A program made the position numbers and the translations under genes. A DNA stretch of 64,000 bases, from assembly GCA_028455995.1 (NCBI GenBank), contig JABELC010000005.1, forward strand, positions 2,604,001-2,668,000, read 5' to 3'. Below, in pieces: positions 1 to 12,551 of this stretch. The notes under the pieces are model-generated. The model saw only the letters and a program-made list of their open reading frames with translations. It was not told the origin of the DNA and searched no databases. Position 1 is the first letter of the stretch, and each line of letters begins with the position of its first letter. The stretch comes from Scleromitrula shiraiana (Eukaryota; Ascomycota; Leotiomycetes; Helotiales; Sclerotiniaceae).

Positions 1-1060
1 ATTGTTTTGTTTTCTTTTGTTTTCTTTTGTTTGTTTCCTTCCTCCTCCTCCTTCCCATTCCCATCCCCTTCCCCTTCCTCTTCTCTTCTGATATTTCCAC
101 TTCCAACGGAAAGGGAATAAAACACCCCCTCGCCCCTCTCCCCTCCCCTATTAGGTCACACGATATCGATAATACGAAAACATAAGCAAGCAAGCAAGCA
201 TTTTATTCCTTCCATAGCCCTAGGACCTCCCTCTGCCAGTGTCTTCAAACGAAACCAATACAACCCGAGTCTCATAAACTCACGTAGTTATATTATTCAT
301 CTAGAAGCAATGCGCATATATTTTCTCGAACGAAATATAAAACTACCTACCCCTCTCTGTCCGGACAGAGGAGTCTAAATTCCAAGTGTGAATATGATAT
401 AATATAATATGATATGATATGATATGATATAATATGTGAGTGAATACGTAAGCTAATGATGTGATGCATTAGATGTTCTTTGTTACCACTTCCAAGTAGT
501 TTGTCACTCATTACTGTCTAATACATACCTAGGTGGTAGCTAGTACCTCCATAGTACCTACTACTAGACATGCATGCTGCCGTACAACATTAGTGTATCA
601 ATACTACGGTATATCAAACATTTATTTATAGAAATATGTCTTTTCAGATACCTAGGTAGCTTTCATGTATTTACTTGACTTCTGTAATGAGATCACAATA
701 ACCTAACCACTCAAGTTCCCCTCCCTCTGTCACTCTTACTCAGACAAATGCTTATAACTCATCAGTTTGGTATTTCCTTCCTCGCTTACTTACTTCTTTC
801 CTTCCTTCCAACTATTGTCTCAAAAATGAAATTCTCTCTTCAGTGTGTGACGCAAAGAACAAAAATGCCGCTTCCAACCCAATTTCGCAATATCAACATA
901 TGCACGTCCCAAAAAAGGAATTGACGATAAGAACCCTTAATGTCCCTCCAATATACACATATTTCTCTCACTCCCTAATTCATCCCCTCCTCTCCCCCGT
1001 CCCCCAAGCTTTCTCTCCCCCCCCTCTCTCTCTCTCGCAAAACAAGCTCAACATCCCACT
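1..1060. other. Gene-free left flank, simple-sequence rich
   Basis: No supportable gene. The start is a pyrimidine-rich tract (about 1-90) made of TTTTG/TTTTC and CCTTCC runs. A degenerate GATAT/AATAT tract lies at about 393-435. The palindrome ACCTAGGT occurs at 527-534 and 650-657. The region probably contains the 3' UTR of the minus-strand gene ending at 1061. An open frame on the plus strand from 843 is the antisense shadow of that gene. Confidence 0.6.
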
Positions 1061-2355
1061 TCAAACCGCGCCCACAAACCCCAAAGCAGCCCCACTAATC
1101 CCCGCCGCCACAACCCAAACTGCAGAATACGCCGCGGCTCCAATAGCCTCCACACCCTCCACCGTAACAAATGTCTGTACAAAAGTATTCACCCCCGTAA
1201 CCAACATCAACGTCACCGTCCTCTTAAGAACAATCTTTGTCTTTTTACTCCAGCCCCACAAATTCCACCGGATAGTCTGTTCCAGGGTAGCGGTCTCAGG
1301 ATCGAATGGCGCGCATTTAGAGTCTTCCGGGTTGGTGGTGGTAGCTGGCGTGAAGATAAAAGAGCGCGTTGCAAGGCCAAGAAGAAATGTGATTGGGAAG
1401 AGTGAGGTAGGTGTTGCGGTATGAGCAGCTGCAATGGATGGGATGTTGTCAAAATAGGTGACGAGGTAGACAGGTAAATAGGATAGATAGGCGCTGTAGA
1501 GTGTGAGGCTGTAAATGGAAGCAGCGAGAAGAGTTGTGATAACTTGTACTGAAAGATCGGTGACGATATCGCGGTTGGGAAGAGATGGAGGTGCTGCGTG
1601 CGCCGGGGAAAGAGGTCGAAGAAGTCGGAACGGTATGTAGGTTGTGAGGGTATCGATCAATAGTGATGAGAGTATAGTTTTCAAGTCGACTTCGTAAAAT
1701 GTACCTAGAAGATACAGCTATATTGACACGCAGAATCAGTGCCTGAAATATTGATACCAAAATAAACCATCAAATGGAGATAATTACCGGAGGTCCATGA
1801 GAAAGTAAGCTCAAAGCTGCAAGATCATAGCCATCATAGTTTCCAAACCAACCCAAAGCAAGTTCGATCCTAAACATTCAATCCCCGTTAGCAATCCATC
1901 TCCCCCAACCTCAAAATCAAAACGACCCAAAGAGAGAACGAAAAAAAAACTCACCCCCTCCACCCCACCAAAACACTCAACTCATTCCACCCATCCAACC
2001 TCCTACTAACCCTCCCCAACTCCTCCTTCCCCCCCTCTACCCACTGCGCACAAACACTATACGCCAAACTCGATGTACAAAGACTAAGGACCACGACCAA
2101 CGGAAACCTCAGCACATTCGGGATCTTCGACACGCGGCGCGCGTTACTATGCGTAGTTTTCAAGTTCGACACCACGGATTCTCTCGCAGCCCCAGCTAAT
2201 TCCAATTCAGAACCGTTCGTATCCATGTCTATTTCACCGTTTGTGAGGATTTGCTGGAGAGTGGCATCTCTGTGTTCTTCTGTTTCTTCTCGTGGTTGTG
2301 GTTGGTATTGTTGCTTGGTTTGAGTTCCAGAGCGGGAACGAAGAGCTGGTGCCAT
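1061..2355 (-). CDS. Multi-pass integral membrane protein, unknown function
   Basis: Three exons on the minus strand: 2355-1955, about 1869-1788 and 1717-1061, giving about 379 aa. Intron 1 is GTGAGT...TTTAG and intron 2 is GTAATT...ATATAG; the frame is kept across both. The hydrophilic N-terminus (residues 1-80) is followed by a hydrophobic stretch near 81-103. Next comes a compact motif with G-W-F-G-N-Y-D-G-Y-D and S-H-G-P-P-L-Y-L-L-G (about 138-167), then four or five more hydrophobic segments ending in a Gly/Ala-rich helix at the C-terminus. The pattern of a conserved GNYDG/HGPP core in a multi-pass frame suggests a conserved fungal membrane family, but I cannot name it. The start is the only ATG in frame before the first exon, with ACCTAGGT about 12 bp upstream. 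Function is unknown. Confidence 0.72.
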
Positions 2356-3470
2356 GATTTTGGTATACCTAGGTAGGTGTTGTATGTTTGTTTTCTTCTT
2401 TCCTGTTTTGGATGCGCGAGCAATTACCAGCTGGGGAAAAAAAGAGAAGAGAAAATAAAAACACGAATAAGAGTAGAGTGAATTTCAATACGCGTAGATA
2501 TGAGAGAGTTATCGAATATGAATCATTGGAGTTGTTTATCTCTTTTGGGGAAAAAGAAGAGAGAAAATAAAAAAGTTCTATTAAAAAGCACGCGAAGTTT
2601 TTTTGCCCTTTTTTTTAATGGGGAGCTTGATTGATAGCTTCATGAGTAGTGACGTCGAGACCTAAAAAGCGCCAACCTAAGTTAAAACACCAACTAACTA
2701 ACTAAACAGCGCTACCTAGACAAAAAAAGCAGCACACACTTTCCCAGTCCTATTCTTCTCTTTTCGGAAGTTCAATATTGTTTTATCTTCCTCTTCCTCT
2801 TCATTTCTTCAATATTAAATACACTATAATTTTTGTTCATGTTTTCAAATAATTATTCTCATCGTCGTTACGAGCTCTGGTTTTATCCAATGATGATGAT
2901 CTACATGCTATTCTCTTTTTTTCGCCTCTGGATTCCATTCCATGCATTGTTGCGATACAATAATAGTTCTTGAATTCTTGAATATCAACAGCTTCAAATG
3001 CACTGTTTTACTAAATGCCATTTCAATCGGTATAACTAATCATCAAAAATTTGTCCTTTGAACCTGCAGTAGCCTGCGGTGTATCTACGAGCAAGAATTA
3101 TGAATATAGTCACTTTCAAGATTCTTATCGGTGTTTGTTTGACTGTAAATTCACTATCAACGCAACTTCAATGTACTGTAAGTTGAGCATGTATTGTTTA
3201 TTGACGATCATACACTTGAAGTCCTATTTGACACGCCCGCTTATTTCAATATCATCTTCTTTTTACGGCGTATGCCTGACGCTATATGCTCGACGCTGAC
3301 CCTCACTTTAACCTCGTGGTTTGGGTCTCAATCCACTCATTGGTGCTGAGAATCGACTGCGAAGACATTTCTCCCTGCATGTACATATAGATGCTACAGA
3401 AAAGTTAAAGTAGATATCATTCCCAATTGCGCATCTCCTTTCAATTGGGGTATTTGACTTTGGTAAATAG
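2356..3470. other. Intergenic between membrane protein and C2H2 gene
   Basis: About 1.1 kb separating the divergent-side promoter of the membrane-protein gene from the 3' end of the C2H2 gene. It has A-rich runs, a palindrome ACCTAGGT at 2367-2374 and CT-rich stretches at 2755-2810. The small open frames at 2388-2570 and 3051-3299 have no coding character. Confidence 0.55.
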
Positions 3471-4976
3471 TTATTCCTCCATACGTCCAAAAACACCATC
3501 ATCATCTTCATCGGAACGACCTCTTGAGCGACGATCATAATCTTCATCATCTGCAACACTTTCCTCGCTTTCTTCCATCTTCACATCTCCATCGGCATGA
3601 ATCTGGCTTCGGGTATAACTTTCAGTTTGCCGTGGGTGTAAACTAGGAGTGAAGTCTGTCTCCGAAAGATATCGTGCCGGAATATTCGGCACTGGAGGAG
3701 CATCCTCCAGGATCAACATGCCACTTCGTGGTGTACCACTCCTCTCAAAGCTGCAAGAAAGTAGTTCAATGGCCGTGCTTAATCCTTCATCTTCTTGGTC
3801 ACGATTGGTACCCGAGGACGGTGGGCGACGTTCATGGCTCCGTTGGCGATGATGGCCGAAACCGGAGGGAACACTACCGTATAAGTAGTTGGCACTGGAT
3901 GATGATTGGTAAGACCGAGCATATCCATTGCTGTACCTTTTTGATGGATTGTAAGATCCACTCCCATACATGCTAAACATATCTGCTGGAGGCGGTGTAG
4001 TATCCGCAGAACTCGTTCCGTCAATTTCATGATCGTCGGAACCAGAAGCCATTGGTGACGCAGAATCTTGGTCATCGCTATGGAAGTCCTTTGCTGAGGT
4101 TGGAGGGGTGTTCATATCTTGATTCATAGTAACAAGGACAGAAGCTGCCTCTAGCAGCTGTACCTGTTGATGCTTAGAAATCAACAATTTTGAGGTGTAA
4201 GACCATTCTGGCGTATGTTCCCATCTGCAAGCAAAAAGTTAACAATTGTTCATAATGATCTCCACCGGAAAGCTTCCGCGATGAAGCCCATGTGGGGGAA
4301 GCAGGAGAGGATGGTGGCACGAACAAATGCTTAGACAAGCAACTGCTGTGCTTGTATCCTTTTCCACACTTATCACACTTGAGATCATTGGCATTGGCCT
4401 TCTTGCCATCTTTCATAAGTTGCGAACCTTCGCTCGCTCGTCTCATTCGATTTTTGGCAAAGTCGTCGTCTTCGTCTTCGTCCATTTCGTCGTCATTGAT
4501 GTCATCATCAATTGCGCTTTCTCCACGCTCCGATTTTGCAGTTGAATTCATCCTTATTCGGTGTGTGGGTAAACTCGAGGGTGGAGATGGTAAGCTGGAC
4601 CTTGGAGCATTTGGAGCACTCTTGGAAATTGATCTGCGTGTAGATATCGGCATTGAAGAAGAATTATCACCAGCTTCTTTCACAGCAGCTACCATTGCAG
4701 CGACATTGCTAACGTTCGATGATACACTTTTTCTGCGAGTTACTCTGCTGCTTGGTATAAGGGAACCTCCAGAGACTGAATGAGAATGATTTCTTGTATG
4801 AACCGATCGTGGCAGAGAACCAGAATTTGTAGACAATGATAGACGGTGTTGGCTCAGAGGCCTTGTGGAATGTTGAATTTCCTGTCAAGAGACGAAACGA
4901 TCAGCGAGGTTTCTATAAATAAATTTATTGTGGCATGTGGAAGGATATGAAAAATAGTCACTTTAGAAGATGCCAT
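3471..4976 (-). CDS. Single C2H2 zinc-finger transcription factor
   Basis: Exons 4976-4962, 4881-4325 and 4224-3471 give 441 aa. The first coding exon is only MASSK (15 nt); upstream in-frame codons lack an ATG. One canonical finger, C-x2-C-x12-H-x3-H, spans about residues 174-194 (CDKCGKGYKHSSC core) and is split by intron 2. Splicing is needed to restore K-H-L-W-E-H and the following HTPEWSYTSKLLISKHQQ block, which looks like a conserved extension. The N-terminal half is Ser/Arg-rich with an acidic run of D and E (about 130-150). The C-terminus is Ser/Pro-rich and ends in an acidic RSDEDDDG-type tail. Intron 2 uses a rare GTTCGT donor. It is probably a nuclear DNA-binding regulator; the target is unknown. 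The huge upstream non-coding region suggests complex regulation. Confidence 0.85.
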
Positions 4977-5692
4977 CTTTGAACGTTTCGTTTCCTTTTG
5001 CTCCACTTCCACTGTAAATACAGCCCTCAATCCTCGAAGCTCTGACAAGCTACTATATGAGGGCGGAGACAAGATAATTTGAACGGAATATTGGTTGGTT
5101 TTGTGAATTTGCTGGGTTCGGGCTATTTGGTAGAAAACAGGCGAGAGTTATTATTGAAGGTTGTTGTGTGGATTACTTTATTCGACGGATTGATTTGTAA
5201 AAGTCGAGGCCAAGGAATTGTTGATTGGGTTTAACAAAGTGAATTATTTGTTCATAAAAAAAATATCCTAAGGGAAGAAGCCAAAGCTAGAGCCAGAGCC
5301 AGAGCCGGAGACAATAAGTTGTAAGATTGATCAAGGTAAGGAATCTGCGAAACAAAAATTCATGAGATTGTCGCAGTTGGAATGGAGAAATAGTTTATTT
5401 AAACCGGGATGGAATTACTAGGGTAGAGGATCGAAATATGGCTGAGACGCAGGCCGGCGGGGTGTCGCAAGTTTCCGTAGAATGTAGAGGCCACCGAGAG
5501 ACTTGTGCAGAATAAAAGTAGAATGAATTAATGAACCAAATGGATAGAATACAAAGTATGCAATGAAGCAATTTGTATAATTTCCCCTTTGTTGATGGTT
5601 CTTATAAAGCGCTACGCCGAGTGAGGTTTTTGATTTCTCTCAATACTATCTATTGTATGGAGAAAAAAATGTGTAATTGTTGTATGTTGAAT

Positions 5693-5694
5693 TT

Positions 5695-5726
<32 letters not shown>

Positions 5727-5737
5727 GCGCGTGTGCG
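5693..5737. repeat. (GT)n microsatellite
   Basis: Alternating GT with a few interruptions (TTTGTG, GCGC), about 45 bp, inside the upstream region of the C2H2 gene. Confidence 0.9.
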
Positions 5738-6141
5738 TATGGTTTGTATAATTTTTATAGTATAGTATGGAATAGTGTAGAATAGTGTAATAAAGTTAAC
5801 GTAGGGAGGGAAAGTGGGAGGGAGGATTTGTGGTTGTTGTGTGCCCAGGTGAACTTTGTGAAGCTAAATAAAGATAGGGCTTCTTTTTCCTAAAGTAACA
5901 ATGTTGATTATTGCTAGTTGTGCTGGCTGTCTGTTCCTGTTGTTCAAACTTCGAAGGGAAGGTTTCGGTTTCTGGACTTTTTGATTTCCAAGGTTTATTT
6001 CCAAATCTGGTGATAATCCTGGATACCTAGGGTGGTAAATAGGGTAGGATTATGAGGGCCCGGATGTGATAGGATAAAATAATTTTAATATTTTTGGTGG
6101 GGGGAATTTTGAGTTGTTTGAATTGGGATTGGATTGGATTG

Positions 6142-6204
6142 GATAGATAGATAGATAGATAGTGAGTGAGTGAGTGAGTGAGTGAGTGAGTGAGTGAGTG
6201 AGTG
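6142..6204. repeat. Compound (GATA)n-(GTGA)n microsatellite
   Basis: Five GATA units (6142-6161) change directly into about ten GTGA/GAGT units (6162-6204). It is preceded by four GGATT pentamers. Confidence 0.92.
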
Positions 6205-9200
6205 GCCTTTGGAACTTTGTGGAAGGTGTAACAAGATGAATGAACCAATAGTTTCTAAACTTGAGGAGCTAGAGGAGCTTGAGGTTGTGTTGTGTTCAGT
6301 GATTGTTGATTGTTCACTATAACCATATAACCATGGAAGGAAAGTCGATTGATTATACTGAATCGGTAATAGAATGAATGAATGAATAGAACGATCGAGC
6401 TACGCTCCAGCAAGTACGGAGAATAATAGGATAGAATAATGAGAGAATAACCCTTAATGAGGAGTCTAATGACAGTACTAAAAGAGTACGTGGTGGTATA
6501 CCGTATATAGATATAGTGCGATACCGGTACCTGGATACCTGGAACTTTAGAATGGGGTTGATTTAATAGCTAGAGCCAGGAGAGTATTAGATATCCATAA
6601 AAGAGTAGGGGGGAAATCTTGATAGACGCCGGGGATGAATATAGATATAGATGGATAGATAGATTGATATAAGCGGATAGATGAATCTGGATAAGAATAA
6701 TTATATGTTGTAATTGAAATAATTCTTAAGAATTTATGATGTTTAGGTAGAGAAAGGGACAATGAAAACGAGGAAGAAAAAAAATAAAATAATTCAAAGA
6801 TCGAAGATGAGAGAATAGTTCTAGTAAAAATGAGGAGAAAAAAGAGAGAGAGAGAGGGAGGGGGGGGAGAAGGGGAAGAAAAAAAGAATCAAGGCAACGT
6901 CAAGAATAATTGATTCCCTAATAGAGAAAAGGCACAAAAAATAGGAATTTCTTTGTTCTTGAAATAAATCACCAGACAGACCCGTGGACAACTTATTATT
7001 TATTAGAGTCTTAGAGTATTAGAAGGATAGAGAAGAACAAGGAGTAAAAAGTAAAGCCAAGGCGCTCCCTTTTCCATAAATTATCACTACGAATTGTACT
7101 GGTATTTTAAAAATCTAATAGATGAAATAGCATATATAACCCTTCTCTCTTTCTTACACCGTACTCCACTGCACTGTCACTTCAATAATGATTGATAATT
7201 CCTTTACTGTTTACTATTGAGCTGCCCCTGATAATCATCGTTTGCTATTCGGTACAGTATACGTTTGCACTGACAGTAGTAGTAAGAATATGAATATCTA
7301 CAGTATGTACTATGTAACGACCCCATGGACCTCCTCTACATACATATCCTATATACTATTCAGGGATGAATCTACTACATCTTATTATAGTTTCTTTGAA
7401 TCCCCCTCGTGACAATATTAAGACTATAAGTCCTTTTTTTCGGTGTGGAATAGTGTCAATGATCTACCAATAAACGAAGAGGCTGTGACCATCTATTTCA
7501 TCTAGCATTGCGAATTTTATATTACATAGATTCATCAATAGATTCATCATTCGTACCTCTTTCTCTTACGTCCTTATTAGATGGATATACATAAAGCGAG
7601 AGAGAAAAGAAATCTCTAGGCAATTGGAAAACTAACCCCTTTTATACTCTCATCCCTTCATTTCATTCTAGACTTTAACTTATCAATCAGCTGCTCCTCT
7701 AATTTATGAAGCAATTCCAAGAATTTTCATAAATGTTGGTTTGGTACAATACACCAACAGCCCAGTATCGAAAAAAAAAAAAATTAATTGTGGATGCCAG
7801 AGTTACATACATAACATGGGTTTGTGGAGAAGTAGACTTTTATTTAATCAAAATGTCTATTTAGATTGATTCGAGATTTTCGATTTCGATTCCAACATCG
7901 TCATTATGGATCCTTGATGTGGATATTTTCATTAATATTTCTTCTCCTTAGAACAATCAATAATAACTTCGAGAAGGAGAAGAAGAAGAAGAAGAAGAAA
8001 AAGAAGAAGGAAAAAGAGATAAGGACAATGCTTGAGGACTTCATTATTCGAAGACTCATACTTTCTTTAAAATTCAATTCACATCTATGTTACAAAACCA
8101 AGAAAATTCATATATAAAGTGGTGATGTTTGACTACATCCTGCAACATTGATTCTTTCCATCCAATTTTCCAAATGTTTGCTTGTTTGATTGCTTGCTTG
8201 CTTCAAGTGGAGAAATGGAATCGATTGATTGATTGATTGTACAGTATCGTGTTCATCTCGTAAACGCTGAACACCACTTGCTTCACTTTACTTATACTTA
8301 CATAATATAGTACATACATACCTAGGTAGTACTTGCTCACTTTTGGATTGCTAGTAAAGGCCTCGATGCACTCCAGGGCTGTCTGTAGAGATCGGTTTGA
8401 AAAGGAACATACATGGGCAATGAACATGGGCGGGCATAAACATTTGGCAAAGTTGGGCTGACGGGAGCAAAAAGAACAAGGTATGGATGGTGATGACCTC
8501 CACGTAAGGTACGACGATGCTATCATTTGTTGTCTCTGGTGCCTTTCCTTCCACATCAATACCACATACCACGCATAAAAAGATTTTTTCGTCCTTTTTT
8601 TTCATTTTGTTCCTGCGCCGAGACGAGATCATGCCGTCTTGACTACATATGCCTAGGTACCGTCCGTTTCGTACCTACAACATCAGTTACCCGAATTCCG
8701 ATTCTTGCGTTTTTTATTCACTTCACGAGGAGAAGAAAAAAATTATAGATCCCGCATTCGCAGTGAGAGAACGCCGCATTCTGAATTTGAATTCGAATTT
8801 CAAATCGAAATATGGCAAATATTGTTCTAGACCATTTTTGAGCCTTGCTCTAACGTTCTCTAAAGATATAAGATCATCGATAGCTGGCTGATCTGATCTG
8901 ATCAGCACGATGACGAACCAAAAAAAAAAATAACAAAAAAAAATCTAAAATCTGTCCATTAATTTATTTATTTATTTCCTTCTTCGCATGTTCGATTATT
9001 TGGAGAAGAAGTTTTTTTTGAGCATCTGGGTATTCTGTACAAAGCCTAAACGGGTCCAGAAACATAAAAGGTACGAGATGATATGATCCATACGATGGCC
9101 CTGCACACACACATATTGATTGACTGGGCTGGAAAATGATCGATCCATAAATTTTATTATTATTATTTATTGTTATTTTTTTTTTGAACGAAACGTGTGT

Positions 9201-9274
9201 CGATCCCTTTCTATTCCGAGCTTTTCTCACAGTCAGAGGCTACAGCTGGATATGTATGTACTGTATTGTACGGA

Positions 9275-9331
9275 TTGTATTGTATTGTATTGTATTGTAT
9301 TCTATTGTATTGTATTCTATTGTATTGTATG
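9275..9331. repeat. (TGTAT)n pentanucleotide tract
   Basis: About eleven copies of TGTAT/TCTAT. Similar pentamer tracts, TATAG at 9498-9528 and CATAG at 9584-9606, lie within 300 bp, so the stretch is a cluster of independent pentanucleotide expansions. Confidence 0.9.
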
Positions 9332-9965
9332 GAGAAGTATAATATCTATGTATTTAGACTAGAAATATTCTGAGGTTTTCTGGATATATATATAATCAAT
9401 CCATACATACTGTGGCATGACCAGCCCATGAGGTGAGATGAGACGGTTTAGAATTTCCCCTCTTCATTCAATTGGGAAATTGGTAGATTTGTATGTATAG
9501 TATAGTATAGTACAGTATAGTATAGTAACTAAGTTTCTAGCCCAGGTGACTGGATCAAATTCAGAAGAATCACAGCATACATACATAGCATAGCATAGCA
9601 TAGCATGATAACAACAGCATACGCCAAAACTTCATTAAGTACTTCCACGGATATATATATTTCGAAACTCTACCTACGGACCTTTCCCCCTTCTAGCCAG
9701 CCAGGAGGGAGGGGAAGGAGGCACAGGAAAAAGTAACCTTATGTTGAAAGGTTATTTATTACTTTTCCGGGTAATCCTTATCATTTTTGGAAATCTTGGA
9801 GAACCGAGGGAACACAACACAACACACCTTTTTTCTCTCTTGTGAAACCATAGGATGCAATCCAAGACTTCAAAATCGATCGAGGTTGGGATTGGGTGAG
9901 AGGGGAGGGGAGGGGAAGCTTATTTGTTTTTTTTTTTGGATCTTGAGATTTTGAACACACACATA

Positions 9966-9998
<33 letters not shown>
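9966..9998. repeat. (CT)n tract
   Basis: About 33 bp of CT repeats flanked by A-rich DNA; polypyrimidine runs of this kind are common in fungal promoters. Confidence 0.85.
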
Positions 9999-10539
9999 AA
10001 GTTGGAAGGGGGGTTTAATCTCTTCTAGTGCTTCTGATAATCCAACCCATAAGTATCAAAACTTAATTGTTTCAAACATTCCATTAACCCATATAAAGAC
10101 ACAAAAAATTACCTCAAGTCTCAAGAATTCCTAGTCTTATCAACTACAAAAATCTACCCTTGTTCAACATGCTCTACATACATTTAACCACCCATGAAGG
10201 TGGCGTCAACCTTGGTGTTACTATGCAGTAGTACGAAAATCAAGGTAACACCCATGACATGATATGAATGGGGGTTCATCACAAGATGTTCAGATGCTGC
10301 TTAGTGGCTGTGGCTGTATAAATGTTTATTACATACTATGGATGTACTTACTATGTAGGTAGTCAGGTACTGTACTATCACTATTGTATATGGGATATGG
10401 ATGGATGGATGGATGGGTATTCGGTACCTTTGAAGTCCGGACTGGACTTAATCCAATGTATGTTCACTTCGAATGTTTATACATAAGTGGTCCACTGTGA
10501 CGTTATGAATCGAATCATTCATCGCCTTATGTACAATGC

Positions 10540-10540
10540 A

Positions 10541-10571
<31 letters not shown>
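10540..10571. repeat. (CATA)n microsatellite
   Basis: Eight CATA units in the non-coding region upstream of the GRGG-repeat gene. Confidence 0.9.
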
Positions 10572-10574
<3 letters not shown>

Positions 10575-11584
10575 CTATGCACATACATACCATCCATACC
10601 GGTACGAACGTATCCGATCTCTAACCACATTTCCGGATCGAGAGATCATGAGTCTGGCAAAGAAGCTCTCGGGAATTGAACTCCATTTTCTTCCCAACAA
10701 GAAAGAAAGATAGAGAGAAACACGGTTCACTTTTTTTTTTTTTTGAAACTCAAAGATTTAAATTGAATCAGATTAGAAAAGGACCTGTCTCATTCTCCAC
10801 GTGAGTGATCTTCAATGCTGGGTTCCGATTTCAATGATAGAATGAGCGTTTTGTACCTATGATGGCTTTTTTCGTATCTCGCTACACGCCCAAGAGAAAA
10901 AAAATTGTTTTGTCTCTCCTAAACGCCTAGAGGTTGGTTCTTCAAAGTCTTAAAAGAGGAAGAGGGAAGAAAGAAATTTCTTCAACGTGTCAATTCATTA
11001 GGTTGCTGAGACGTATTAATTAGTTATGAAGGTTACATTACATGTTTCTCCTCAAGATCATTACACATCACACACACATTCAGAGGTAAAAGAAAAAAAA
11101 AATATCCATCATGTTGACCCCGCTCGCTCACTCACTCACTCACTTACCCCACACCATGCAATCAAAAAGATCAACACTGGGAATAATTAAAAGTCCCGAT
11201 TTCTACACTCTACTCATCTTGGTGATGATATTCATAATATCCTAGATAAAGAGTTACTTGTATCTCTGTATTAATCATGCGAGTAAATATCAATCAGGGA
11301 TTTTGAATTAATGAAGTAAGAACTTCGCTGAGTAGAATTGATAGATTGCAGATCGCATATAAGGAAAATAATATCTCTTATCTAATCTATGATCTACATT
11401 CGATTATTATGAGCCAAGAAAATTATATCTTTTCCCTTTGACTTGATCTTGGCCCAAGAACTACAAACAAAGTACATAATATTCACCTAGATCCCCTCAA
11501 CTTCCCTCGTTACTCGGATATCAACCATTTGTTTGCTATTTTTCTATCAATTGGTTCTGTATACTGTTAGAGAACTTGACCATT

Positions 11585-12551
11585 ATGGGCGACGAGATCT
11601 ATAAGAAGGTTGGACGTGGAGGGGCGGGCAATTTTTACTCGAAACAGGATATTGATAATGTGGCGAAGAATTCGAGTAGTAAGGGCTTTGGGAAACATTC
11701 GGTAGGTTTTATATCTCTATACCACGCATCTACATACATTTTCTGCTCTTCTCTCCCCCAGTCCCCTCAATCCAATCCAATCTTATACAATCCAATCTCT
11801 CACTCTCCCCTCCCCCACCACCCCACCACCCAGAGATCTAACCATCCCCCCTAGAATCCCACCTCCAACACCCTCCCCCTAACCAGCCAACCCACCGTCC
11901 AATCCACCACCACCCTCGACGCCATCCAATCGACCCAACCCCCCGAATACCAGCACACTGGCCGCGGCGGCGCCGGAAACTTCATCACCCCCTCCTCGCT
12001 GTCCTCCTCGGGCCTCACACAGGTCACGACCAACCACTCGAATCCGACGATTAATCCCGCGCCGCCGAGTACGTCGCCGAGGAGTAGGAGCGCGATTATT
12101 TATAAGGGGGGTCGGGGAGGGGTCGGGAATTATGAGTTTGAGGATGGGGGGAAGGAGAGGGAGAGGGAACGGGAGGAGGCGGAGAGGGAGAGGCAGAGGG
12201 AGAGGGAGATTGAGAGGAAGGTTGGGGGGGATGTGGAGGTTAGTTAATTGGTTTTCTTTTCTTTTCTCTTCTTTTCTCTTCACTTCATATGAAGAAAGAT
12301 ATATTATCTTTTCTCTATCCTGTATTTCCCTATTTTTTTCTTCACCTTCTTATGCATCATTTTTGAATTCTCAAACCCCAAGTTTTAAAGAGATATACAG
12401 ATGGTGACGGGGACAATAAATATAAAGTTGAAGTATAATTACTAACGAAATTATCCTCACAATATAGATGGGATTAGCAAAACCCGGTAAAGCATATAAT
12501 AGCGGTGGGAAGGAAAAGGAGAAGAATGGGATTCCGGCATATAAAGCTTGA
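11585..12551 (+). CDS. GRGGxGN-repeat protein (DUF3602/PAR32 type)
   Basis: Exons 11585-11701, 11855-12238 and 12468-12551 give 194 aa; all junctions are phase 0. Three glycine-rich boxes mark the family: GRGGAGNF near residue 9, GRGGAGNF near 75 and GRGGVGN near 123. A highly charged segment of alternating E and R follows (about 131-160), and the C-terminus is NGIPAYKA. Repeated GRGGxGNF boxes in a small hydrophilic protein are typical of fungal DUF3602 proteins, which include yeast Par32, a TORC1-linked regulator of ammonium uptake; transfer of that role is inference. Intron 2 has a perfect ACTAAC branch site at 12441-12446. The start ATG directly precedes GDEIYKKVGRGG; the first GRGG box follows at once, supporting it. 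Exon 2 is much more GC-rich than its surroundings. Confidence 0.82.

Larger units (their letters stand above)
4977..11584. other. 6.6-kb gene-free, repeat-rich interval
   Basis: I find no credible gene on either strand. All open frames are short, low-complexity or lack splice-compatible continuations. The interval lies upstream of both the C2H2 gene (minus) and the GRGG-repeat gene (plus), so it is a shared divergent regulatory region or holds long leaders or non-coding RNAs. It carries many microsatellites, listed separately, and palindromes at 8320-8327 (ACCTAGGT) and 8652-8659 (CCTAGGTA). A GAA-rich run lies at 7975-8015. Confidence 0.65.

Noticed and set aside
843..1424. 193-codon plus-strand open frame
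   Set aside because: It is antisense to the membrane-protein exon, which has introns, hydrophobic segments and a conserved-looking core; the plus frame has no ATG context and no domain.
5573..5785. 70-codon open frame
   Set aside because: More than a third of it is the translation of the GT microsatellite (VCVCVC).
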